A stretch of 16,231 bases of DNA from JAKQHY01 sp034429475. Lineage in GTDB: Bacteria > Chloroflexota > Anaerolineae > B4-G1 > SLSP01. Positions 1-7,327 of this stretch are shown piece after piece; the stretch's first letter is position 1; the number at the start of each line of letters is the position of its first letter. The DNA is taken from contig DAOUGD010000214.1 of assembly GCA_034429475.1 (NCBI GenBank), forward strand, positions 1 to 16,231, given 5' to 3'. The notes under the pieces are model-generated. The model was given only the letters and a program-made list of their open reading frames with translations, was not told the origin of the DNA and made no database searches. A program made the translations under genes and the position numbers.

Positions 1-41
1 CGGTGCGGCGCCTCAAGGTCGCGCGGCGTTTCGTCATTCAT
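1..41 (-). CDS. 5' end of an unidentified protein, cut by the window edge
   Basis: Only the first 13 codons are visible, starting MNDETPRDLEAPH. The start at 41 is chosen because a perfect Shine-Dalgarno AGGAGG (plus-strand cctcct at 51-56) lies 9 bases upstream. An ATG at 48-50 directly touches the Shine-Dalgarno and is too close to use. The 8-base palindrome TGATATCA (42-49) fills the space between ribosome site and start. The gene follows the terminator of the acl array and a plausible promoter at 76-104, so it is probably a separate transcription unit. Too little is present to name a family. Confidence 0.6.
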   Translation of the reverse strand, partial: MNDETPRDLEAPH

Positions 42-75
42 TGATATCATCCTCCTTTCATCAAGATTGGAATGA

Positions 76-104
76 ATGATACCCGATACCTGAGTTTAGA
101 ACAA
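76..104 (-). promoter_or_regulatory. Candidate sigma-70 promoter for the gene starting at 41
   Basis: On the minus strand TTGTTC (99-104) and TATCAT (76-81) are separated by exactly 17 bases. The -10 matches TATAAT at 5 of 6 positions; the -35 matches TTGACA at only 3 of 6. Transcription would start near 69, giving a leader of about 28 bases containing the AGGAGG at 51-56. It lies downstream of the acl terminator, where a new promoter is expected. This is a motif match only. Confidence 0.4.
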
Positions 105-150
105 CCGTGCTAATTTAACATTGTCGAGGTACTTAGAATTCTGTAATAAT

Positions 151-168
151 TTCAGAAGGTTTTCAGAA
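151..168. repeat. Direct repeat TTCAGAA, 11-base spacing
   Basis: TTCAGAA occurs at 151-157 and 162-168, one helical turn apart, within the AT-rich stretch 105-230 upstream of the candidate promoter. A related AGAATTCTG lies at about 136-144. Two half-sites on the same DNA face could be a regulator site for the gene at 41, but no regulator is identified. The rest of 42-232 shows no credible gene. Confidence 0.3.
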
Positions 169-232
169 ATTTTCATTAAAAAGTAGTTAGAAAGCGATGT
201 TGGGCTGATGCGTTCGGCGCTAACCCACGGCC

Positions 233-274
233 AAAAAAAAATCGGGCAGGGAAGCGTCGTCTTCCCTGCCCGAT
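233..274 (-). terminator. Rho-independent terminator of the acl array
   Basis: A perfect 14-base-pair stem (241-254 with 261-274) encloses a 6-base loop (255-260). On the minus strand it is followed directly by a run of T (plus-strand A run 233-241). It lies about 60 bases beyond the aclA stop. This is the only classical intrinsic terminator I see for the minus-strand array, which supports read-through over the upstream genes. Confidence 0.93.
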
Positions 275-277
275 AAG

Positions 278-316
278 ACGTGAAACGTAATACTTTCACG
301 TTTCATGTTTTACGTT
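278..316. repeat. Heptamer-spaced repeat with short inverted arm after aclA
   Basis: Plus-strand units TTTCACG (294-300), TTTCATG (301-307) and TTTTACG (308-314) follow a 7-base period. The segment ACGTGAAACGTAA (278-290) is an inverted copy, giving alternative 8-base stems such as TGAAACGT with ACGTTTCA. It lies between the aclA stop and the terminator. It belongs to the same class of 7-base arrays seen in five other gaps of the window, with its own unit sequence. Confidence 0.7.
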
Positions 317-335
317 TTATAAAATGCAGACAACT

Positions 336-2168
336 CTATAAATACAAAATATCATCCCACGGGTGCCGATACAACGGCTGTTCCAGCCGCTTCTGGTCGA
401 AGACGTGGCCCATCAGGCCGATGCTGCGGCCCAGGACGAACAGGCCGTTGAGGTAGCCCAGGTCTACGATGGCGTCAATCTCTTCCGCGCTGTACCCGCA
501 ACTGGTGAGCATGTCCACAAAGCAGATGCCGATGCAGCCGTCCACGTTGAGGATGAGGTTGTTGCGCTTGGACGTGGTGATCTTTTCGACTTCCAGCGCG
601 AAGTCCAACAGGGCAGTGGTGGTGAAGTGCTCTTTGGCAAACTTCTTGATGAGCGTCACGCGCATGTCGGGGTTCTGCACGCTCTTGACGCGGTGGCCGA
701 TGCCCATGATGAGCTTCCCCTGCACCTTGCACTCGTCCACGAACCCCGCCGGCGTCAGGCCGCGATCCAACGCGCTCTTGAACATCCGCGCGGCGTCGTC
801 AATCGCGCCGCCGAAGCGCGGGCCGATGGTCAGCAGGCCGCTCGCCATGGCCGACACGAGGTCTTTGCCCGCCCGCGCCGTGACGATGGCATTGTGTGCG
901 CCGCTCACCGCCGGACCGTGATCCGCCGTGATGACGACGGCCAGCTCGATGAAGCGCCGCGCAAATTCCGGCAGCTCGCGCTTGAACCACAGCAGCCCGA
1001 TGACGCCGCCGATGCCCAGCTCGCGCTCGATCACGTCGGTGATGGGGAGCTTGTTGTAGGTGAGTTCCTCGCCCCGGTCGTCGGAAATGCTGCTGATGAA
1101 GTTGGTGGGCTTGCGAATCAGCCCTTGCTTGACGGCGGTGGCGTAGTCCATCGGCATGGGGGGCGGCGTCGGCTCTGTGAGGGGCGCGATGATGCCCTTG
1201 TCGCGCAGCGCCTGGTACGTGTCGTGGATTTTGTCGCCAAAATCGTCGAAGGACTCCGGCACGATGGCGCCGGCGGCGCGCAGGGCCGCGTTCTTGGCGT
1301 CGGCGGTCTCCGCCTCGTGGTCGGCCTTGGCGCCCGCGTGGCCGAACTGGACGTTGGTGGGGAAGACTTTGGCGCACGTCCCCGTCACCCAGATTACGAG
1401 CGGCTTGGTGATGCGCCCGTCGCGCAGCGCCTCGGCGATGGCGTACTCTTCCGCGCCGCCTAACTCGCCCAGGCAGACGAGCATTTTGATGGCGGGATTA
1501 GCCTGATAGCGCAACAGGTGGTCAATGAGGCGCGAGCCAGGGTAGGCGTCGCCGCCGATGGCGATGCCCTCGTAGACGCCGTCGGCGTTGCGGGCGACGA
1601 TGTTGAAGGTCTCGTTGGTCAGGCCGCCGCTTTTGCCCACGTAGCCCACGCTGCCCGCGCGGTGCAGCTTCGCCTCGATGATGTTGTCGGGTGTGCCGCC
1701 GGTGTTGCCGATTTTGAACGCGCCGGCCGCCAGCCCGCCCACCGTCGCCGGGCCGATGATGACTTTGTGCAGAAGTTGCGCCTTGGCGGCCATGATCCGC
1801 GCCTGACGCTCCGGCACGCCCTCGGCGATGACGGCCACGGTGCGGATCGTGGGCGTCTCCAGCGCGGCCATGGTCGAGTCAAATGCGGAGCGAAAACTGG
1901 CGAAGTTCACCATCACGTCGGCGTCCGGGTGCGCGGTCGCCGCTTCCGCCAGCGAGCGGTAGACGGGGATGAGCATTTCCCGGCTGCCGAAGTACGCTTT
2001 GTGATAGCCGTTCTCACCCGTCGGGTTGACGATGGCGGCGACGGACGGCGTGACGCGACGGCACAGGTGGTCGAAATCCAACATGCGCTGGATCGCGGCG
2101 GCCTGCAAGTTGTAGATGATGGCCGTCGTGGTCTGGTCAAACAGTTGATAATCGGGACGTGGGTTCAT
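336..2168 (-). CDS. aclA: ATP-citrate lyase, large subunit (CoA-ligase plus citrate-synthase-like domains)
   Basis: A 610-residue protein equivalent to the C-terminal part of animal ACLY and close in size to Chlorobium AclA (about 608). With AclB it cleaves citrate plus CoA and ATP to acetyl-CoA, oxaloacetate, ADP and phosphate in the cytosol. The phosphohistidine motif FGHAGA is at 275-280 (His277) in the succinyl-CoA-synthetase-alpha-like half. The citrate-synthase-like half carries HGPAVSGAH (417-425) and GIGHRVKS (489-496, His492). The C-terminus YRHPWDDI matches the end of animal ACLY. The start at 2168 has AGGAGGGG 7-8 bases upstream and overlaps the aclB stop as ATGA, implying translational coupling. 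A longer in-frame opening upstream is Arg/His/Pro-rich, overlaps aclB and is not coding. The stop is TAG at 336-338. Confidence 0.97.
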   Translation of the reverse strand: MNPRPDYQLFDQTTTAIIYNLQAAAIQRMLDFDHLCRRVTPSVAAIVNPTGENGYHKAYFGSREMLIPVYRSLAEAATAHPDADVMVNFASFRSAFDSTMAALETPTIRTVAVIAEGVPERQARIMAAKAQLLHKVIIGPATVGGLAAGAFKIGNTGGTPDNIIEAKLHRAGSVGYVGKSGGLTNETFNIVARNADGVYEGIAIGGDAYPGSRLIDHLLRYQANPAIKMLVCLGELGGAEEYAIAEALRDGRITKPLVIWVTGTCAKVFPTNVQFGHAGAKADHEAETADAKNAALRAAGAIVPESFDDFGDKIHDTYQALRDKGIIAPLTEPTPPPMPMDYATAVKQGLIRKPTNFISSISDDRGEELTYNKLPITDVIERELGIGGVIGLLWFKRELPEFARRFIELAVVITADHGPAVSGAHNAIVTARAGKDLVSAMASGLLTIGPRFGGAIDDAARMFKSALDRGLTPAGFVDECKVQGKLIMGIGHRVKSVQNPDMRVTLIKKFAKEHFTTTALLDFALEVEKITTSKRNNLILNVDGCIGICFVDMLTSCGYSAEEIDAIVDLGYLNGLFVLGRSIGLMGHVFDQKRLEQPLYRHPWDDILYL

Positions 2169-3577
2169 CGTGGCCCCTCCTGCCAGGATGGCGCAATTTT
2201 GGTGGCATACGGTTGGATGCCGGTGTAGCGGCGCGGGCTGTACCAGCGCGCCGGACGCGCCTGGATGACTTCCGGTTTCTGCGCCTGGAGGCTCTTGTCG
2301 CCCAGCGCCAGCGCGACGATGCGCGTCATGTGCGTCTCCGGGCCGTACACTTTGATGGGGACGCCCAATTCCTCGCCCAGGCGGCGCATCAGGGTCAACC
2401 CTTCCTGGTAATTGGGGCCGCCCCGGCGGACGAAAATCTGGACGTTGTTCTGGCGCATCTTGTCCTTGTACTCGCGTAGCGCATCCACGATGCCGGTGAA
2501 AGTCTTGGCGACGTCGGTGAAGTTGGCGATGCCGCCGCCGATGAGCAGGAACTTGGGGTGGCCCTGCGGATCGGGTTTGCGCGTCATCAGGTCGAACATG
2601 GTGCGGGCGTACTCGCGGGTCTCGTCGGTGGTGGGGTTGCCGGAGTATTCGCCATAGCAGGCCAGCTCTTTGGCGTAGCCCAGGTCGGTGACGGTGTCGG
2701 CGTAGATGACGCTCGCGCCGCCGCCGGCCACCATCGGCCAGACGCGCCCGTCGGCGTTGAGGATGGTTAGCTTGAGGCTGCTGCCGCCTTTCTCGTCGAG
2801 GCTGTGGATGTAGGCTTCTTCGGGCGTGCGACGCATCCCAAAGGCCGGCGGGAAGGGGATGGTCTGCCCGGTCTCCGGGTCGGCCCACTTGCGCCCGGCC
2901 ACAAACGCCGCCGTGTCATCGAGCTGCCCCACAAAGTCCAGGGGGATGATTTGATCGCCCACGCGGACGAAGGGGTTGATTTCCAGGTACGTGAAGCCCA
3001 AGTCCACGAAGAACTTGTACAGCCCGACGCAGAACGTCGCAATGGCATCCCGCTGCTCAAAGTAGGGCAACTGCTTGGCGATGCTCCGCGCGTCGGGCGT
3101 GCCCAGGATCGGGATAGGGATTTGCACCACCGAATCCCAGTTCTCCTCGATGTAGATGCCGCCGTGTTGCGAAAAGTAGAGGACATCCTGGTCGCGCTCG
3201 GTGCGGATGGCGATGAACATCTCATCTTCGGGCTTGTGCGGGGTGAATGGCTCGATGAGGAAGGTGTCCAGCACGCCGGTGATGTCGTCCAGGGCGAAGT
3301 CGCGGCCCATCCGCTCCGCGATCCAGGCGCGCGTCTCGTCCAGGGTCAGATTTACGCCCAGCAACCCGTGTTTGCCGCGTTTGCCGAATAACTGGTCGGG
3401 TTTGACCACCAGGCGATCTTCCGTCAGCCAGGGATGCTTGGCGATCAGCGCATCCCAGTCGGTAGCGGCTTCCACCAACACAATCTTGCCCGGATACTTG
3501 AAATCGCTCAGGTAATCCGGCAAATACCGCGCCAGCAGACGCTTGGCGTCGTATTCTCGAATTGCACGTCTTGCCAT
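2165..3577 (-). CDS. aclB: ATP-citrate lyase, small subunit (ATP-grasp and citrate-binding domains)
   Basis: A 470-residue protein aligning along its length with the N-terminal part of animal ACLY. The N-terminal ATP-grasp region includes VVKPDQL (57-63) and YLEINPF (197-203). The citrate-binding half includes MVAGGGASV (282-290), YGEYSGNP (308-315), GGGIANFTDVAKTF (347-360) and FVRRGGPNYQEGL (382-394). About 40 residues after the last ACLY-like block have no motif I recognise, which partly explains its length over the roughly 400 of Chlorobium AclB. The start at 3577 (MARRAIREYD) is set by AAAGGAG a few bases upstream. Reading further upstream would translate the heptamer array. Its stop overlaps the aclA start by four bases. 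Confidence 0.96.
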   Translation of the reverse strand: MARRAIREYDAKRLLARYLPDYLSDFKYPGKIVLVEAATDWDALIAKHPWLTEDRLVVKPDQLFGKRGKHGLLGVNLTLDETRAWIAERMGRDFALDDITGVLDTFLIEPFTPHKPEDEMFIAIRTERDQDVLYFSQHGGIYIEENWDSVVQIPIPILGTPDARSIAKQLPYFEQRDAIATFCVGLYKFFVDLGFTYLEINPFVRVGDQIIPLDFVGQLDDTAAFVAGRKWADPETGQTIPFPPAFGMRRTPEEAYIHSLDEKGGSSLKLTILNADGRVWPMVAGGGASVIYADTVTDLGYAKELACYGEYSGNPTTDETREYARTMFDLMTRKPDPQGHPKFLLIGGGIANFTDVAKTFTGIVDALREYKDKMRQNNVQIFVRRGGPNYQEGLTLMRRLGEELGVPIKVYGPETHMTRIVALALGDKSLQAQKPEVIQARPARWYSPRRYTGIQPYATKIAPSWQEGPR

Positions 3578-3601
3578 AGGTTTCTCCTTTGGGGGAAGTA
3601 A

Positions 3602-3706
3602 GGGTAATGAGAAAAGAGAAATGAGTAATGAGAAATGAGTAACGAGTGATTGCACTCATTACTCATTACTTCTTACTCATTACTTCTTACTCATTTCTCA
3701 TTACCC
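3602..3706. repeat. Long inverted heptamer array between icd and aclB
   Basis: The left arm (3602-3648) is built of 7-base units such as GAGTAAT and GAGAAAT. The right arm (3653-3706) is its approximate inverse, separated by only ATTG. The arms are 47 and 54 bases, differing by exactly one heptamer, and share identical outer ends beginning GGGTAATGAGAAA. On the minus strand the array starts at the icd stop codon (TAA, 3701-3703). An RNA hairpin of about 45 pairs is possible between icd and aclB. It lacks the T run of a classical terminator, so processing, attenuation or mRNA protection are equally possible. Confidence 0.9.
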
Positions 3707-4912
3707 CAATTTTTCCTCTAACCGCTTTCGCACCGCCAGGATAAACTCTTCGGTGGTCAAGTAGCTTTTGACGGGCGGTTCGCAGAGTTGGGTGAGGTCT
3801 TTGGTCATCTGGCCGCCTTCGATGGTTTCCAGCACGGCGGATTCCAGGGCCTTGGCGAAGGCGACGACGTCAGGTGTGTTGTCCAGTTCGCCGCGCCGGG
3901 CCAGGCCGCCTGTCCACGCGAAGATGGAGGCGGTGGCGTTGGTGGAGGTTTTCTCGCCGCGCAGGTGGGCGTAGTAGTGGCGCTGCACCGTGCCGTGCGC
4001 CGCCTCGAACTCCATGATGCCGTCCGGGTTCACCAGCACGGAGGTCATCAGCGCCAGGCTGCCGAAGCCGGTGGCGAGCATGTCGCTCATCACGTCGCCG
4101 TCGTAGTTCATGCAGGCCCACAAAAAGCCGCCCTCGTGGCGGATAACGCGGGCCACGGCGTCGTCAATGAGGGTGTAGAAGTATTCGATGCCAGCGGCGT
4201 CCAACTCGGCCTTGTGCGCGTCCACTTCGCTCTGGAATACGTCGCGGAAGAAGGCGTGGTAGGTCTTGGAAATCGTGTCTTTGGTGGCGAACCACAGCGG
4301 CAGCTTCTGCGCGATGGCAAACTGGATGCAGGCGCGGGCGAAGCTGCGGATGGACTTCTCGGTGTTGTGGATACCCTGGATGACGCCCGGCCCGTTGAAG
4401 TCGTGGATGGTCAGTCGCACTGGTGCGCCGCCGTCGGTGGGGGTGAAGACCAGTTCCGCCTTGCCGGGGCCGGGGACTTTGAATTCCTGGTTGCGGTATA
4501 CATCGCCGTAGGCGTGACGTCCGATGATGATGGGCTTCTGCCAGGTGCGCAGCATCGGCTTGATGTTCTTGAGGATGATGGGCGCGCGGAAGACCGTGCC
4601 ATCGAGAATCCCCCGGATTGTCCCGTTGGGGCTGCGCCACGCCTTCTTGAGATTGTATTCGACGACGCGATCTTGATTCGGCGTGATGGTCGCGCACTTG
4701 ACAGCGACGCCATACTCGGCGGTCGCCTTCGCCGAATCGAACGTTACCTGATCGTCCGTATCGTCCCGGTGCTTCAGGCCGAGGTCGAAGTAGACCGTCT
4801 GCATGTCCAGGAACGGCGTCAGCAGCTCGTCCTTGATCATCTGCCAGATGATCCGGGTCATTTCGTCGCCATCCATCTCGACGAGGGGGGTTTTGACGTG
4901 AATTTTTTGCAT
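3701..4912 (-). CDS. icd: NADP-dependent isocitrate dehydrogenase, eukaryote-like homodimer type
   Basis: A 403-residue cytosolic enzyme interconverting isocitrate and 2-oxoglutarate plus CO2 with NADP(H). It aligns over its full length with human IDH1 rather than E. coli Icd. Substrate-binding SPNGTIR is at 94-100 and IGRHAYGD places Arg132 exactly as in IDH1. Lys211 and the acidic NYDGDVMSD (269-277) supply the catalytic lysine and metal ligands. AHGTVQRH (305-312) keeps the Arg-His pair that binds the NADP 2'-phosphate. The start at 4912 follows AAAGGAG by 6 bases. It lies downstream of R1 and upstream of aclB, so a citrate/isocitrate branch function is expected. With AclBA it could run in the reductive, carboxylating direction, but the sequence does not show direction. 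Confidence 0.96.
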   Translation of the reverse strand: MQKIHVKTPLVEMDGDEMTRIIWQMIKDELLTPFLDMQTVYFDLGLKHRDDTDDQVTFDSAKATAEYGVAVKCATITPNQDRVVEYNLKKAWRSPNGTIRGILDGTVFRAPIILKNIKPMLRTWQKPIIIGRHAYGDVYRNQEFKVPGPGKAELVFTPTDGGAPVRLTIHDFNGPGVIQGIHNTEKSIRSFARACIQFAIAQKLPLWFATKDTISKTYHAFFRDVFQSEVDAHKAELDAAGIEYFYTLIDDAVARVIRHEGGFLWACMNYDGDVMSDMLATGFGSLALMTSVLVNPDGIMEFEAAHGTVQRHYYAHLRGEKTSTNATASIFAWTGGLARRGELDNTPDVVAFAKALESAVLETIEGGQMTKDLTQLCEPPVKSYLTTEEFILAVRKRLEEKLG

Positions 4913-4922
4913 GATTTTCTCC

Positions 4923-4950
4923 TTTGGGTTTTGGGTTATGGGTTGTGGGG
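4923..4950. repeat. Four-unit heptamer array upstream of icd
   Basis: Four consecutive plus-strand units TTTGGGT, TTTGGGT, TATGGGT and TGTGGGG run without interruption. On the minus strand they lie immediately upstream of the icd Shine-Dalgarno. The segment 4941-4955 can form a small stem (GGTTG with CAACC). There is no T run, so it is not a terminator. Confidence 0.75.
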
Positions 4951-4961
4951 CAACCTGTCAA
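4935..4961 (-). promoter_or_regulatory. Possible internal promoter ahead of icd
   Basis: A perfect -35 hexamer TTGACA lies on the minus strand at 4956-4961, between the R1 stop and icd. The best -10 matches are weak: CATAAC (4935-4940, 15-base spacing) or TAACCC (4933-4938, 17-base spacing), both within the heptamer array. If real, it would let icd-aclBA be expressed independently of the restriction-modification pair upstream. Confidence 0.22.
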
Positions 4962-4974
4962 TGGGTGCGCCTAC

Positions 4975-5940
4975 TTACAAGAAACATAGCCAGCGGGAAA
5001 TAGAAGCAACCTGATTTTCTTGATTCAGGTTTGCGGCATTATGGAGGATACCCTCTTCTAGTTGCTGCCAAATCTCGCCCGCCATCTTTTTCTCGATGGC
5101 CGCGCCGATAAAAAAGAGGGCGGGAGAAGAGTTTGCGTCGGTGAAGGCCGCGCGGATACGGTCTAATGCGGAACGCGCCGTTTTCCAGTGTTCGTCGGCG
5201 CCGGCGGGATCAATGCCACCCTTGAGTTCGCCTAGTGTGAGGTATGTGTCTGCTATTTTATAAGCGGTTGTCTTTAACTCGGCGGCGGCGAGATTGAACA
5301 AGCACATATCCACATTGTTTTTGACCAGTGGAACCGTCAAATTATAGATGAGGGTACGTGGCCCGTTGGCGTTTTGCCAGCCTAAACCACGAAGGGAGAG
5401 TTCGATATCGACGTCATCATCGGTCATTTCGATCCACTGACGCGTTTTGGAATGTTGCCACCAGTAGGGAATCCCGGCGATGTTCAGCGCTGAGAGAATA
5501 GCACGAGTTAATTTCCTCTGTGCTAACGCGCCGCCAATATTGCGCATTGAACCGCCCAATGTATCTCCGCGCGTGATTAGAAAGCGAAAAACCAACTCTT
5601 CGACAAATTTGGCACCTGCCGGTTCGAGAAAGTTTTTAATCAACCCCTGGACCGCCTCTGCTTTATCTTGTGACGTCAAATGATTGCACGCTTTATCGGA
5701 GAGATCGGCGGCAGTCAGCAACCCGGATTCAATACCCGTGATGTTGAGCAGGTCAGCCGGGGTTTGTGCCGCAGATGCGGCTGCTTGAAGTGCTCGTGCT
5801 TCCGCGACATAGGGTGTGGCCCGGCGGTTTTTCTCCAGTGCCAGAGCGACAAACCCGGCCCTGGTGGCCGCATACGTCGTCACCAGATCATCGCTTGATT
5901 GTAGATGGTTTTGATAAGGGTAGGGAAGTGTTGAATTCAT
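4975..5940 (-). CDS. Type II restriction endonuclease R1, AvaI/BsoBI family (predicted CYCGRG)
   Basis: A 321-residue protein, nearly the length of BsoBI (323). BsoBI uses Asp212, Glu240, Lys242 and His253. Here Asp211 (NVDMC), Glu238 and Lys240 (LGELKGG) and His251 (DEHWKT) fall at matching positions, and Asp244 matches BsoBI Asp246 near the active site. This supports a PD-(D/E)xK endonuclease cutting CYCGRG. The numbering of BsoBI is recalled family knowledge. Supporting context: the partner methylase M1 lies immediately upstream, its stop overlaps the R1 start (ATGA), GGAG sits 6 bases before the start, and no CYCGRG site was found anywhere in the window. Sampled rows are near 42% GC, lower than the acl genes, consistent with acquisition. 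The stop is at 4975-4977. Confidence 0.88.
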   Translation of the reverse strand: MNSTLPYPYQNHLQSSDDLVTTYAATRAGFVALALEKNRRATPYVAEARALQAAASAAQTPADLLNITGIESGLLTAADLSDKACNHLTSQDKAEAVQGLIKNFLEPAGAKFVEELVFRFLITRGDTLGGSMRNIGGALAQRKLTRAILSALNIAGIPYWWQHSKTRQWIEMTDDDVDIELSLRGLGWQNANGPRTLIYNLTVPLVKNNVDMCLFNLAAAELKTTAYKIADTYLTLGELKGGIDPAGADEHWKTARSALDRIRAAFTDANSSPALFFIGAAIEKKMAGEIWQQLEEGILHNAANLNQENQVASISRWLCFL

Positions 5941-7319
5941 TGCTTTCTCCATACGTAGACACACTTTCGTAAAACTTCGCGGCCATGTTCCCCCATTTGC
6001 TGACTGCTATTCCCCTTGCCGTTAGGCAACACGAGGATATTTTCAACGTGAAAACCCAGTTGCTCGGCTATGGCGGACAAAATCATATCCACCGAAATGC
6101 TGGCACCGGCATAGCGCACATTGTCGTTGACCATGAATAGCGGGGCGTCAGGCTTGAGCACGCGCGCACATTCGGAAATCACACAAGCCATTTCGTAGAA
6201 ATATCCTCTGACCATGCGCGGAATGCCGTTGTTGTTCAGTGCGTTCGCGGCCTTTTGTGCTTCCAGATAGGCAAGGATGGCCTGCAACAGGTTCTGTTCA
6301 TCGGCGGCGGCGATAGCGGTCTGCCACTGCGGGTTGAGCTTTAGCAAGTCCTTAGCGCGATTTTCTACGGTGCAACTGAGCATTTCCTGACGCAGTTTTC
6401 GCAAGCCCGATTCGCCCACACCTAACAGAGCCAGTTCCAGCGCGTAAGTGCGCGTGTAATCGTAGCGGTTGCAATAGGGCGGAGAAGTCATCAGCACATC
6501 GTAATGGTTAGCGGGCAGACGTGGTAGAATTTCGAGACACGAACCATTGTGTAAAGTGATGGCTCCTGACGGGGTTTCATCAGGGAATAGTCCCGGCTGC
6601 GGCGCTGGGGCGAGGTCGCTCAGGATTTCCTGGATTTTTTCACGAATTGCCGACGCAAAGTCCAGGATCTCGCCCTTGTCAAACGGCTTCTTGCCGCTCC
6701 GACGCCCCGCGCGATAGTCCCAGCGTAGATATTGCCCGTCCTTACGTGTAAAGCTGATGGATTCCAACACGCATAACAGGGCAAAACGTAAAACAGTCTG
6801 CACCCGCTCATTTTCCTGCCGGTATGCGGCAAGATATTTTTCTAGTGCCGTTTGAGTTTCCGTGGAGTAAGCGCCCTGGGTAATGCGTAGCTCAGGTAAA
6901 CTAATTCCTTCATCCACCAGTCCCCAAACCGGTGTGTTGGCCCATCGCTGCAAGGCCATAAAATCTTCAGCAGTAAACTCGGACTCGATTAGTTGCTTGG
7001 TCGCAATGATTTGTTGTCCGATAGGTAACAGCTCAATGCCATCCGCGTCAAGCCCTAGCGCGGCAGCGGCAAACAGCGCCACGCCACTGCCAGCGAAGGG
7101 ATCTAAAAGGACGCCGTGGTCAATCTTGTATTGGCGCAGGAAATACTCCACCAGCGCCGCCGAAAACGCCTCTTTGTATTTGTACCAGCGATATACCGGG
7201 CGCGTTTTGTTGGCCTGGAAACTGACCAATGGGCGGGTGAGCGCAGGCTGCACGATGAATTTGTCATTGAAGTGCTGCTCTAGGGTCGCGTCAAGTTGGT
7301 CTATGTAGGCTAAGGTCAT
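5937..7319 (-). CDS. DNA amino-methyltransferase M1, partner of R1
   Basis: A 460-residue S-adenosylmethionine-dependent methylase. Motif I DPFAGSG (73-79) binds the cofactor and motif IV TSPPY (278-282) is catalytic. TSPPY is typical of N4-cytosine or N6-adenine methylases; N4-cytosine is a reasonable guess for a CYCGRG target. About 200 residues separate motif I from motif IV. The likely start is 7319 (MTLAYIDQL), only 9 bases after the acn stop and preceded by a G-rich GTGGGGGTT. An open frame extends 47 codons further into acn but without family-like sequence. Its TGA overlaps the R1 ATG, so methylase and nuclease are translationally coupled. It should protect host CYCGRG sites from R1. 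Confidence 0.88.
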   Translation of the reverse strand: MTLAYIDQLDATLEQHFNDKFIVQPALTRPLVSFQANKTRPVYRWYKYKEAFSAALVEYFLRQYKIDHGVLLDPFAGSGVALFAAAALGLDADGIELLPIGQQIIATKQLIESEFTAEDFMALQRWANTPVWGLVDEGISLPELRITQGAYSTETQTALEKYLAAYRQENERVQTVLRFALLCVLESISFTRKDGQYLRWDYRAGRRSGKKPFDKGEILDFASAIREKIQEILSDLAPAPQPGLFPDETPSGAITLHNGSCLEILPRLPANHYDVLMTSPPYCNRYDYTRTYALELALLGVGESGLRKLRQEMLSCTVENRAKDLLKLNPQWQTAIAAADEQNLLQAILAYLEAQKAANALNNNGIPRMVRGYFYEMACVISECARVLKPDAPLFMVNDNVRYAGASISVDMILSAIAEQLGFHVENILVLPNGKGNSSQQMGEHGREVLRKCVYVWRKQ

Positions 7320-7327
7320 AACCCCCA

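Noticed and set aside
96..299. 67-codon minus-strand open frame across the terminator
   Set aside because: It contains the terminator hairpin and T run and has no ribosome site or family resemblance.
363..1463. Long plus-strand open frame opposite aclA
   Set aside because: It is a GC-driven antisense shadow, rich in Val, Ala, Arg and Asp without domains; the same applies to 3788-5014, 7574-9262 and 13156-13968.
2169..2888. Upstream in-frame extension of aclA
   Set aside because: It overlaps aclB in another frame, is dominated by Arg, His and Pro, and the good ribosome site and ATGA overlap fix the start at 2168.
3578..3655. N-terminal extension of aclB
   Set aside because: It would translate the heptamer array into a low-complexity hydrophobic peptide; the AAAGGAG before MARRAIREYD decides the start.
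4941..4955. Terminator between R1 and icd
   Set aside because: The stem is only five base pairs and no T run follows on the minus strand.
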